Shown: piece by piece, positions 24,806 to 31,995 of the stretch
How the letters are laid out: each line of letters begins with the position of its first letter
Position numbering within the stretch: the stretch's first letter is position 1
Source: Clostridia bacterium
Lineage (GTDB): Bacteria > Bacillota_A > Clostridia > Christensenellales > Aristaeellaceae
Reading direction: 5' to 3'
Length of the DNA stretch: 31,995 nucleotides
Assembly: GCA_025997215.1 (NCBI GenBank)
Contig: BNUH01000031.1
Span: 1-31,995 of the forward strand
Notes under the pieces: model-generated
Database searches by the model: none
Seen by the model: only the letters and a program-made list of their open reading frames with translations
What the model was told of the DNA's origin: nothing
Made by a program: the position numbers and the translations under genes

Positions 24806-27079
24806 TTACAATTCCACCCCGTCGATATCATAGTGCTTCTCTTCGATTATGTTTCCTTCATCATCATAAGTGCGCGTCAAACTGGCATAACCAGAAGCTA
24901 TGACATTCGGTTCGTTGTTGACATCGTAGTAGGCTTCCCGCGTCACCTTTTTCTGTTCGTTGAATTGGCGGCGAATCACGGCGTAACCGCTTATGGATAG
25001 GGTTGGCTGCTCGTCCGCACCATAGTAATGCTCCTCAATCACATTACCAACATCATCAAATACGCACGTCACACCCGCATATCCTGCAGAAAGCATGATT
25101 GGCTTATCGTCCAACCCAAAGAAACCCTCCGCTATTACACGCTTTCGCTCATCGTAGTGCCGTATGGTCGACGCGTAACCCTTAGCGCTAATAGTCAAAT
25201 TGTCCATACTATCATAATAAGTCTCTTGTATAATAAGTTTAGCATCATTATATACCATCGATTTCGACGCATACCCTTCTGGAATACGAATCGGTTGCAA
25301 ATTGGCGTCAAGATAGGTTTCTTTAGAAATATTACCCTTCCCATCATATTCTCTTTGGAGAGCGCAATACCCACCTTTTTGCTCTATTGGATTGCCCGTG
25401 GCGGCACGATAGACGATCTGTATTACTCCCTTATTGCTGTCATACGTTCTATCCAGCATCGCATAGCCTTTTTTCGTTATTACAGGTTCGAGCTGTTCAT
25501 CGAGATATGTTTCCAGCGCTACATTTCCGGCCTCATCATATGTTCTTGTTAACGCATAATAACCATCCGCTTGCATAAGCAGTTTTTCTTCTGCATCACG
25601 GTATAGAATTTGAGTAATACGTTTATTATCGTCATATAGCTTATCAAGCATCGCATAACCCTGCTTGTTAATTGTTAGTGCGCCGTTTGCATCATAGTAC
25701 ATTTCGCGATATACATTATCATTGTTGTCATAATACCGAACCAGCCTAGCATATCCATTTTTCAGAAGAACTGGCTGATCATTTTCATCAAAGTATGACT
25801 CCGATACAATCTGTTTTTTTGAGTTATACACTCGCCGAACAGTAGCATATCCGCCACTTAATACAACTGGCTTACCATCTTCCCCGATGGTTGTCTCGCG
25901 CACAACATTCTTATTATCATCATACTCCCGTTGAAGCTCCGCATATCCCTTTGCCGCTTTATAGAGCGATCCATCCACGTTATAGTATGTCGTTTGAGTA
26001 GCGTTTCCCGCCTCATCATAAGCAATGGTCTGCCTGGCATATCCATCATTCGCTGGAGCCAGCTCGCCACTTCTTCCAAAGAACCGTTCTTCTATCGTAT
26101 TATTATTCTCATCGAACTCTCGCTCCACTGCCGCATAGCCAACAGTTGCGACGACTGGTTCACGATTTATACCGTAATAACGCTCCTCTTCGATGAGCTT
26201 TGCAGTCTTATATTTCCGCTTAATGATAGCATAGCCTTTATCATTAAGCGTTAAGTTCATCTCAGCATCATAATAAGACTCCGTGGTAACATTGCCGGTT
26301 TCGTCATACTCGCGTCGGAGCGAGCAATAGCCAGCTATCTGCTCTATTGGTTGACCATTGGTGCCTCGGTAGATGATCTGGATAACCCGCTTCTTATCAT
26401 ATCTCCTCTGCAATATCGCATATCCTGCCGGAATGATTGTTACTTGATTATCCGCATTATAATATTTTTCAAGCGTAACGTTACCCGCTTCATCATATTC
26501 CCTTATCAGCTTCGCATAACCGAGTGCTAACATAAACGGTTTCCCGAAAACATCCTCATATGATTCAGAATCCATACGGCCATTGCTATTGTATGTCCTC
26601 TTAACCGTCGCGTATCCATCTTTCAGCGTTATAGGCAATCCATCTACACCTAGATACAATTCTTGAAGTACCTTCTTATTTGCGTCATAGGTTCTTATGA
26701 TACCTGCGTAGCCTTTGCTGATTTTTACTGGCTGCATATCATCGTTAAAATAGCGCTCTACTGAAATGTTCCCTACCTCATCGTATTCACGCTGTATGGC
26801 CGTGTAACCTTCCTTTTGTATCAACAAATGATCACGCTCGTCCAAATAGGTTATTTGTATTTCGTGTTTATGTTCATCGAACACACGTGTAATTGCTGCA
26901 TAGCCTTTTTGAATAATAACTTTCTTATAATCAATGCCATAATAATCCTCCCGAATGACATTACCAGCTTCATCATAGGCGCGTGTGATTTTTGTGTATC
27001 CATTCTTCAGAAGAAGGACTTCATTATCTGTTCCATAATACGTCTCTGATACAACCCGGCCGTATAGATTCTGAATCAT
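24806..27079 (-). CDS. Giant repeat protein, 3' part (separated by a 351-bp insertion)
   Basis: This frame encodes 23 further copies of the 32-residue repeat (for example GYAKLIREYDEAGNVTLEKY) and ends with HYDIDGVEL, without a sorting motif or a membrane anchor. Codons above about 26810 belong to the duplicated segment, and the first residues (MIQNLYG) come from the inverted insert, so the apparent start at 27079 is artificial: no signal peptide and no convincing ribosome binding site. Originally it was the in-frame continuation of the gene starting at 29686. As it stands it would not be secreted even if translated. Confidence 0.7.
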   Translation of the reverse strand: MIQNLYGRVVSETYYGTDNEVLLLKNGYTKITRAYDEAGNVIREDYYGIDYKKVIIQKGYAAITRVFDEHKHEIQITYLDERDHLLIQKEGYTAIQREYDEVGNISVERYFNDDMQPVKISKGYAGIIRTYDANKKVLQELYLGVDGLPITLKDGYATVKRTYNSNGRMDSESYEDVFGKPFMLALGYAKLIREYDEAGNVTLEKYYNADNQVTIIPAGYAILQRRYDKKRVIQIIYRGTNGQPIEQIAGYCSLRREYDETGNVTTESYYDAEMNLTLNDKGYAIIKRKYKTAKLIEEERYYGINREPVVATVGYAAVEREFDENNNTIEERFFGRSGELAPANDGYARQTIAYDEAGNATQTTYYNVDGSLYKAAKGYAELQREYDDNKNVVRETTIGEDGKPVVLSGGYATVRRVYNSKKQIVSESYFDENDQPVLLKNGYARLVRYYDNNDNVYREMYYDANGALTINKQGYAMLDKLYDDNKRITQILYRDAEEKLLMQADGYYALTRTYDEAGNVALETYLDEQLEPVITKKGYAMLDRTYDSNKGVIQIVYRAATGNPIEQKGGYCALQREYDGKGNISKETYLDANLQPIRIPEGYASKSMVYNDAKLIIQETYYDSMDNLTISAKGYASTIRHYDERKRVIAEGFFGLDDKPIMLSAGYAGVTCVFDDVGNVIEEHYYGADEQPTLSISGYAVIRRQFNEQKKVTREAYYDVNNEPNVIASGYASLTRTYDDEGNIIEEKHYDIDGVEL

Positions 27080-27160
27080 ATGAGGATGTTTTCGGGAAAC
27101 CGTTTATGTTAGCACTCGGTTATGCGAAGCTGATAAGGGAATATGATGAAGCGGGTAACG
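26810..27160. repeat. 351-bp self-derived insertion: direct duplication plus inverted segment
   Basis: Positions 26810-27063 recur at 27161-27414 (254 bp, offset 351, no difference noticed by eye). Between them, 27058-27162 is the reverse complement of 26477-26581 with one mismatch at 27066. The junctions share GGCCGT (6 bp) and TT (next to a further GTAAC match). Removing 351 bp leaves one uninterrupted frame from 29686 to 24806. The pattern fits template switching within a repeat array, or an assembly error. Confidence 0.85.
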
Positions 27161-29686
27161 TTCCTTTTGTATCAACAAATGATCACGCTCGTCCAAATAG
27201 GTTATTTGTATTTCGTGTTTATGTTCATCGAACACACGTGTAATTGCTGCATAGCCTTTTTGAATAATAACTTTCTTATAATCAATGCCATAATAATCCT
27301 CCCGAATGACATTACCAGCTTCATCATAGGCGCGTGTGATTTTTGTGTATCCATTCTTCAGAAGAAGGACTTCATTATCTGTTCCATAATACGTCTCTGA
27401 TACAACCCGGCCGTTTGCGTCATATTCTCTGCGTACCAACGCATATTCATCTTTGCCAGGAGTGGGATTACCTTCTTCATCCAAATATGCTTCTTCAATG
27501 ATCTTCTGATTATCATCGTAGGATCTCAAGAGCACAGCGTATCCGTTCTTCTGTTCTAACAAGCTACCGTCTGCACCATAGAACGTCTGTCGTGTCGCAT
27601 TCCCAGCAGCATCATACTCTGTGTCTTTTCGTGCATAGCCATCCAATATCACTACCGGCTTATCATATGCGTCAAAATAGCTTTCCGATAAGACACGTTT
27701 CCCGTCGTAGACACGCCGAACAATCGCGTATCCCTTTGCGTTGACGAGTAACTTATCCTGAACATTATACAGCTTTTCTTCAATAATATTCCCAAGAGCA
27801 TCATAATCCCTTGTACGACGCGCATAACCAGCGGTAAGGTTCAAGGGTTTGCCATCAACCCCATAATACCTCTCGTCTATTACTTTGTTATTTTCATTAT
27901 ACGCTCGTATGCAACTTGCATACTGTTTCGAGATACTGATTACGGGGAGCCCGTCTGCCCCCAGGAAAGATTCCGTGAGCATATTGCCCGCTTCATCATA
28001 CTCCATCTTGCGCGCGGCATACGCGTCTTTCAGAGCAATGGGCAATCCATCCGCTCCGTAATACGTTTCTTCTAATAACTTCTTCTTGTTATTGTATTTC
28101 CTTTGGATGCGGGCATACCCATTCTTCTCATGGATGATAAGCTGCCCGGCTGGGTCGTAGTATGCTTCGTCTACAGTGTTTCCGGCACTGTCATATCGTC
28201 TTCTTATGGTCGCATACCCGTTGAGCGAATTGATTGGCGACCCGGCCGTATCAAAATAACTTTCGCGCGTTACTTTCTTGTTTGCGTATTCTCTTCTGAT
28301 GATTGCGTATCCAGTGGCACATAAGGTCGGCTTGCCTTCAGTATCGAAATACTCCTCCTGAGAGAGATTACCGGCAGCATCATACTCTCTTGTTAATGAT
28401 GCATACCCATCCACTGTTAGCGATGCTTTTCCGTCGCTGTCTAAGTATTCTTCTTTAACTATTTTCCCTTTGCTATTGAACTCATACTTAATTGAGACAG
28501 CTTTTTTATTGGTTGGTATGATAGGCATTCCATTCGTATCAAAAAACCATTCTGCTGTGATATAATTCTTATTCTTTATTTCCTTATAGGTATAGTTTCC
28601 CTCATGATAACCATCCTTACAGAGCACCGGTTCTTCATGATTGCCAAAGAATAATTCACGCTTTATGCGTTGGCCGTTATAGTAATACTCAGCTACCGCA
28701 TACCCATCTTTGTTGAGTATCAGTTCACCATTGATTCCATAAAACCTTTTCTGTCTTATCTTACTTCCGTCGTACACATATTCCAGTACAGCATACCCGT
28801 CAGATAATAAAATTAGCTCTCCGTCGGTCCCATAATATGATTCCCTACTTATTAACCCTTGGGATACATTCTTGTAATCAATCACATATTGCGCATATCC
28901 CTTGGGTCCGATCATCAATTCTCCGCTTGCATCCTGGTATTCCTGCGTTTTCAGCTTAAGGCGCGCTGCATAGGTCTGGATCATCGCAGCATAGCCTTTT
29001 TGGGCTATTACGGGGTTCCCTTCTGCATCATAAAAACGTTCACTGAGAATTACGTTGCCGGTATCCCTTTCATACTTAACATACGAATAGCCATCCGCGA
29101 TCATCAAGGGCTTGTCGTTTGCATCAAAATATGCTTCGAGGATTATGCGTAGGCGCGAGTCGTATTCTATCTTCTTACACGCATACTTACCCGGAGCTGT
29201 TACTAAGTTGTCATCTGTCCCGTAATACTCGATTGCGGCTAATTTACGCCCCTGGTAGATATTAACCATTCTGGCGTAGCCATCAATGGATTCGACGAGA
29301 TTATCGTATGCATCGTAATAAGTAGTTTCTAGAAGCTTACCTACTCCGTCATATATATACCTGATTCTAGCATAGCCTTTGGTAGTTGTGACAGGGTTTC
29401 CATTTGTATCAAAGAAATCTTGTTGTGCAGGCTGGCGCCGAGCACTCAGCATGATAGAATAATAGCTAAAACCCTCATCGTTAATGATTCGATCGCCATA
29501 TTCGTCGACCCAAGTTTCCTTGACGATAATACTATTGGAGTATTCCTTTAGTGTGTCAATTTGTTCTATATTATCAGCATGAGCTGATGATGCAAATATA
29601 ATGACAATGAAAAGTGATATAATTAGTTTCTTTAGTGAGTTTTTGATTATTAACTGCGCTGCGCGATTCTGATTCGATTCTAACAT
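27104..29686 (-). CDS. Giant secreted tandem-repeat protein, 5' part (prematurely ended)
   Basis: The start is ATG 29686, with GGTGG about 8 nt upstream; the frame is open further but that part is not protein-like. A signal peptide (SLKKLIISLFIVIIFASSAHA) ends near residue 37. From about residue 60 the protein is a series of 32-residue repeats, with consensus GYA-x3-R-x-YD-x-x-GN-x3-E-x-YY-x-x-DG-x-P; 24 copies are in this part. They resemble YD/RHS-type repeats in flavour but have a longer period. After DHLLIQKE the frame enters the inverted insert and ends with a short unrelated tail at 27104. Without the insertion the product would be about 1509 aa with about 45 repeats. Expected location: cell surface or outside. 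Function unknown. Confidence 0.75.
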   Translation of the reverse strand: MLESNQNRAAQLIIKNSLKKLIISLFIVIIFASSAHADNIEQIDTLKEYSNSIIVKETWVDEYGDRIINDEGFSYYSIMLSARRQPAQQDFFDTNGNPVTTTKGYARIRYIYDGVGKLLETTYYDAYDNLVESIDGYARMVNIYQGRKLAAIEYYGTDDNLVTAPGKYACKKIEYDSRLRIILEAYFDANDKPLMIADGYSYVKYERDTGNVILSERFYDAEGNPVIAQKGYAAMIQTYAARLKLKTQEYQDASGELMIGPKGYAQYVIDYKNVSQGLISRESYYGTDGELILLSDGYAVLEYVYDGSKIRQKRFYGINGELILNKDGYAVAEYYYNGQRIKRELFFGNHEEPVLCKDGYHEGNYTYKEIKNKNYITAEWFFDTNGMPIIPTNKKAVSIKYEFNSKGKIVKEEYLDSDGKASLTVDGYASLTREYDAAGNLSQEEYFDTEGKPTLCATGYAIIRREYANKKVTRESYFDTAGSPINSLNGYATIRRRYDSAGNTVDEAYYDPAGQLIIHEKNGYARIQRKYNNKKKLLEETYYGADGLPIALKDAYAARKMEYDEAGNMLTESFLGADGLPVISISKQYASCIRAYNENNKVIDERYYGVDGKPLNLTAGYARRTRDYDALGNIIEEKLYNVQDKLLVNAKGYAIVRRVYDGKRVLSESYFDAYDKPVVILDGYARKDTEYDAAGNATRQTFYGADGSLLEQKNGYAVLLRSYDDNQKIIEEAYLDEEGNPTPGKDEYALVRREYDANGRVVSETYYGTDNEVLLLKNGYTKITRAYDEAGNVIREDYYGIDYKKVIIQKGYAAITRVFDEHKHEIQITYLDERDHLLIQKERYPLHHIPLSASHNRVLT

Positions 29687-30117
29687 CTTACATCCACCAT
29701 TTCTGTTGTTCGGTGTTGACGCTGGTAGATACTGTCTTAAACGAGCCGAAGCCAATTGACAACGGCAAGCAAAGCAGCCACTGCGAAATGTCAACCGACT
29801 ATCGGTCGCTTTTGTTGCGACGTGAATAACACTTTATCGCCGCTGGCTCCCGTCGGCATGAGGAACACAGTATAATGCGGACGGGATGTCAAAGACGGCG
29901 TAGCTGCCCGTAGGGACGCCGTTGGCGGTCTTTGATATCTCGTCCGCATTATGCTACGCTCCGAATGCTGACGGGAGCCAGCGACGAGCCTTGAAATGGC
30001 TCCTTGAGGACGGCCCAGCGGCCGCAGAGCGCGCATCTTCGACTTTCAACAGCTATGGTGGCAGGGGAGGCTGGCAGGTAATCACCAAAAAGCTAATAAT
30101 TCCAATGCTCTACAGCT
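29687..30117. other. Non-coding stretch upstream of the giant repeat gene
   Basis: No supported gene in 430 bp. It holds the presumed promoter region of the repeat-protein gene and a 143-bp imperfect hairpin at 29841-29983. The right part (29984-30117) is GC-rich relative to its surroundings and has open frames, but nothing recognisable. Confidence 0.4.
29841..29983. repeat. 143-bp imperfect inverted repeat (large hairpin)
   Basis: Arms 29841-29896 and 29928-29983 (56 bp each) match at 47 of 56 positions; both outer ends read CGCTGGCTCCCGTC and both inner ends ATCAAAGAC or GTCAAAGAC. The 31-nt centre itself pairs GGCGT with ACGCC. Several mismatches would be G-U pairs in RNA. It may be a MITE-like element, or an RNA structure in the leader of the repeat gene. 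Confidence 0.65.
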
Positions 30118-30125
30118 TTACGAAA

Positions 30126-30819
30126 AAATCCTGTAGTGCATAGTGCTGATAAGAACCGTCTAAACGCTCGTAGTAGAGCCGCAGAAATCTCTATACCGTA
30201 GCAATCTGGGATTTTGAAATCCCAGATTTATCACAAGCTCCACTTTTTCCAACAACTCGGTCGGATGATTCGAGACAAAGGCGAATAGGTTCAGATAACC
30301 TTGCATATCCTCACGCTTAAATCCACTGTGCGAATTCAGGAAGTTTTTGAGTATGGCGTGTATACGGTTGACAGGGTTCATAGGATTCTCGTTGTCTGGC
30401 AGTCCTGTCAATGTCTTAGAAGGATAGACTGTGCTGTCTAACGATAACTTCTTAATTAACCGCCGGTGCGAGTTGTCATCGTCGTGAATTAAGTGCGAAC
30501 CGCGATCAATGTGATTCCCAAACGCTTCAAACGCCTTCGCTTGCGAAGGTCTTCCCATACCTTCAAGTAAGATGACACTGTTTTTCTTATCTGTAGCAAC
30601 GCCGATACACAGTTGGTTTATCGACAACCCTCTGAGTTTGTTACCATTGTCTTTGCGTACCATGTCCTCTGAGCGAACAGAGTAAAATGTCTCGTCAAAC
30701 CAGACTTTGCCCGACAAAACAATGTTGTCTTGTACTCCCTCAAGTGTCTTGTCCCTCCTCAGATGATACAAGCATATCATCTGCACTAGAGTAAATCAAC
30801 ACTATGCGCTACAGGATTT
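30126..30819 (-). mobile_element. IS1595-type insertion sequence, 694 bp, with 8-bp target duplication
   Basis: The ends are AAATCCTGTAGTGCATAGTG at 30126 and, in complement, AAATCCTGTAGCGCATAGTG ending at 30819, so the inverted repeats extend about 25 bp with two differences. TTACGAAA lies directly outside both ends (30118-30125 and 30820-30827). One transposase frame fills the element. The element is short for relatives with this type of transposase, consistent with an internal deletion that removed the 5' part of the gene. Confidence 0.85.
30160..30786 (-). CDS. IS1595-family (ISXO2-like) transposase, probably N-terminally deleted
   Basis: A 208-aa DDE-type transposase. VWFDETFYSV carries the first Asp and HLIHDDDNSHRRLI the second. 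VNRIHAILKNFLNSHSGFKR is the N-x-x-x-x-x-x-K-x-F-x-x-x-x-H-G-F-like block that ISXO2-type enzymes show near their Glu/His site. Only about 28 residues precede the first catalytic Asp, so the zinc ribbon and helix-turn-helix that normally bind the ends are missing. The GTG start at 30786 lies almost at the inverted repeat and has no ribosome binding site. It probably cannot transpose by itself. Confidence 0.75.
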   Translation of the reverse strand: MQMICLYHLRRDKTLEGVQDNIVLSGKVWFDETFYSVRSEDMVRKDNGNKLRGLSINQLCIGVATDKKNSVILLEGMGRPSQAKAFEAFGNHIDRGSHLIHDDDNSHRRLIKKLSLDSTVYPSKTLTGLPDNENPMNPVNRIHAILKNFLNSHSGFKREDMQGYLNLFAFVSNHPTELLEKVELVINLGFQNPRLLRYRDFCGSTTSV

Positions 30820-30827
30820 TTACGAAA

Positions 30828-31007
30828 AGCCGAAATTCATTTTCGCTGCTGGAATAGTCAAATTCGTTTTTGGACAAGGCGTTCGAGCAGCAAAAGTGTC
30901 TATAGCAAAGAGAAATCCGATTTGAGGTATGGCCATAAACGAGGTATAAGGACGACACCATGTGCCGGTCAAACGCGGCATCATCCCTCGGCAAGGCATA
31001 GAGAAGT
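30828..31007. other. Stretch between the IS1595-type and IS66 elements
   Basis: 180 bp of target DNA outside both elements. Joined to the sequence left of 30118, a + frame reads NALQLYEKPKFIFAAGIVKF and on to a stop near 30925, so the IS1595-type element may have hit an open frame, but no family is recognised. Confidence 0.25.
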
Positions 31008-31995
31008 GTAAGCGCCTCATAATCCGGTGTCTTGAAACAGCCGAAAAGCATGATATACTTAAGCCACGGAAGCGGGGTTTGGCGTTTGCTGACCCTCTGG
31101 TAACCGCAACCAATCGGGGAGTGTCTCACTCCACGGTAGATAATTGCGCAGTTCGCTCATCTTTGCGCCAGGCAAATGCTCCAATAGATACTGAAGGTAC
31201 TTCCCAGCATGAAGCCCGTTGGCATGTGCTGTGAGCATGATCGAGTAATAGATTGCGTTCGCACGGGCACCATCAGCAGTATCCGCGAACAGGAATGCAC
31301 GACGACCTATCGCAAAATGAGCGAATATCCGCTCCGCGCGATTATTCGATACCTCCAACCTGCCATCCAGATATATGTTTTCCAGATATTCGCGTTGGTT
31401 TATGGCATAGCGCAGCGCCTTCGCCAACAAATTGTCCGACGAAGCTATGTTCGGCTGCTCCAGCATTCGATTCGCCCATTCAAAGAGTTCATCGGTTGTG
31501 GCTTTAGTACATTTCAGCCGTTCCTTCACTCGTTCATCAGGTAATAACCCTCGCTCATCCCAATCAGTTTCATTATAAAATACCTGGTTTACCAGGTTTA
31601 ACCCTTTCTCCGCTGGCGAACCTTTTCTCTGGTTCGGTTCCATTACTTTTAGCGCTTTCACAAACTTTTCTCTCAAATGTTGCCAGCATCCTACCGGTAT
31701 TATCCCGGATGGTAACTCGTGATAGGCCTGATATCCATCACATATTATATATCCAATGAAGCCTTTAAGTATTTCTTTCGCGTTGGCGTACTTTCGGGTC
31801 ATATAGTAAAAAAACAGTATTATCGGATGTTTGGCATACTTTCCTGTTTGCTCCTGCCACATATACGATTGCGTGGACGCTTTTCGGTCTGGTTCTTTGT
31901 TCACTTGGAACCATGACTCATCCACATGGAGGATCTCTTCCTTGAGCGCCTCCTTATGCATTAACTCCACTAATGGTTCCAGAAACAGTAACGCG
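31008..31995 (-). mobile_element. IS66-family element, right part, cut by window edge
   Basis: The left boundary is taken as 31008, where GTAAGCGCCTCATAATCCGG begins; IS66 ends start with GTAA. The transposase gene on the minus strand ends about 50 bp inside. The element continues beyond the window, so its second end, target duplication and accessory genes (TnpA, TnpB) are not visible. Confidence 0.75.
31059..31995 (-). CDS. tnpC: IS66-family transposase (TnpC), N-terminus outside window
   Basis: The frame is open through the window edge, reading ALLFLEPLVELMHKEALKEE in from the end, so a start at 31970 would be artificial. The DDE residues are visible: ILHVDESWFQV (Asp 1), YIICDGYQAYHEL (Asp 2) and VSNNRAERIFAHFAIGRRAF (Glu). 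The C-terminal IYYSIMLTAHANGLHAGKYL, then QYLLEHLP, is the IS66 signature, and a further tail ends SVA. About 310 of the usual about 500 residues are present, with no internal damage. It is a different copy from the remnant at 14905-15065. Confidence 0.9.
   Translation of the reverse strand, partial: ALLFLEPLVELMHKEALKEEILHVDESWFQVNKEPDRKASTQSYMWQEQTGKYAKHPIILFFYYMTRKYANAKEILKGFIGYIICDGYQAYHELPSGIIPVGCWQHLREKFVKALKVMEPNQRKGSPAEKGLNLVNQVFYNETDWDERGLLPDERVKERLKCTKATTDELFEWANRMLEQPNIASSDNLLAKALRYAINQREYLENIYLDGRLEVSNNRAERIFAHFAIGRRAFLFADTADGARANAIYYSIMLTAHANGLHAGKYLQYLLEHLPGAKMSELRNYLPWSETLPDWLRLPEGQQTPNPASVA

Noticed and set aside
26477..27162. Invertible phase-variation switch flanked by the 105-bp inverted copies
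   Set aside because: Inversion between the two copies would not restore the reading frame, because the junction with the 27161 copy stays broken; only deletion between the direct copies does. No invertase gene is present.
26816..27400. Hydrophobic + strand frames with identical peptides at 26816-27049 and 27143-27400
   Set aside because: They are the antisense of the duplicated segment in the repeat gene, not membrane proteins; their identity is explained by the 254-bp duplication.
29734..29794. Possible promoter of the repeat gene on the minus strand: TTGTCA (29757-29762) with TAAGAC 17 nt downstream, and a TTGACA at 29789-29794
   Set aside because: The -35-like hexamers are good but both accompanying -10 sequences are poor, so the promoter cannot be placed with confidence.
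29841..29983. Coding signal shared by both hairpin arms (AVFDI...SAL...ADGSQRR on opposite strands)
   Set aside because: Arms of an inverted repeat necessarily encode the same peptide on opposite strands; the nine differences change about five residues and show no bias to silent change, so no coding claim is made.
30829..31129. Minus-strand frames of about 100 codons next to the IS66 transposase
   Set aside because: They cross the IS66 end and the IS1595-type inverted repeat and have no family likeness; they appear to be chance open frames.

Overview
The window looks like a piece of a low- to mid-GC Gram-positive-type genome, most likely a clostridial Firmicute or an uncultured relative. The basis is strong AGGAGG-like ribosome binding sites with ATG, GTG and TTG starts, secreted proteins with Thr-Pro linkers and a DUF6273-like domain, and dense insertion sequences of several families. 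This placement is inference from gene style; no rRNA or other phylogenetic marker is present.

Region 1 (1-13116, + strand) is a cell-surface polysaccharide locus. It opens with the 5' end of an IS630-like element next to the 3' remnant of a polytopic membrane protein gene. A tightly packed run of genes follows: five GT2 glycosyltransferases, two GT4 glycosyltransferases, one GT-D fold (DUF1792) glycosyltransferase, a polysaccharide pyruvyl transferase paired with an FrhB-like protein, and the two subunits of an ABC polysaccharide exporter (Wzm, and Wzt with a C-terminal glycan-binding-type extension). Overlaps of 1-8 nt between many genes argue for one or two long transcripts. A reasonable reading is cytoplasmic assembly of a multi-sugar, pyruvylated glycan that is exported by Wzm/Wzt.

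Region 2 (13117-14330, + strand) is the decayed end of that locus: the N-terminus of a GHMP sugar kinase joined to the C-terminus of a sugar-nucleotidyltransferase, then a GT4 gene with three in-frame nonsense codons.

Region 3 (14400-22690, mostly - strand) is more AT-rich. It holds a large P-loop ATPase of unknown role with a Cys/His cluster, whose stop codon comes from the end of an IS66 remnant. Two small downstream ORFs follow it. Then come transposase remnants (IS4/IS1634-type and IS1595-type) and two secreted proteins of 687 and 448 aa.

Region 4 (22688-31995) starts with an IS1-family element with an 8-bp target duplication. After it come, on the - strand, a galactokinase-type GHMP kinase and a very large secreted protein made of about 45 tandem 32-residue repeats. 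The repeat gene is split by a 351-bp insertion made of its own sequence: an inverted copy of one segment plus a direct duplication of another. Upstream of it lie a 143-bp imperfect hairpin, an IS1595-type element with an 8-bp target duplication, and an IS66 element cut by the window edge.

The clearest unusual items are the self-derived insertion in the repeat-protein gene, the truncated ATPase locus, and the layered mobile-element debris that separates the export locus from the secreted-protein genes.
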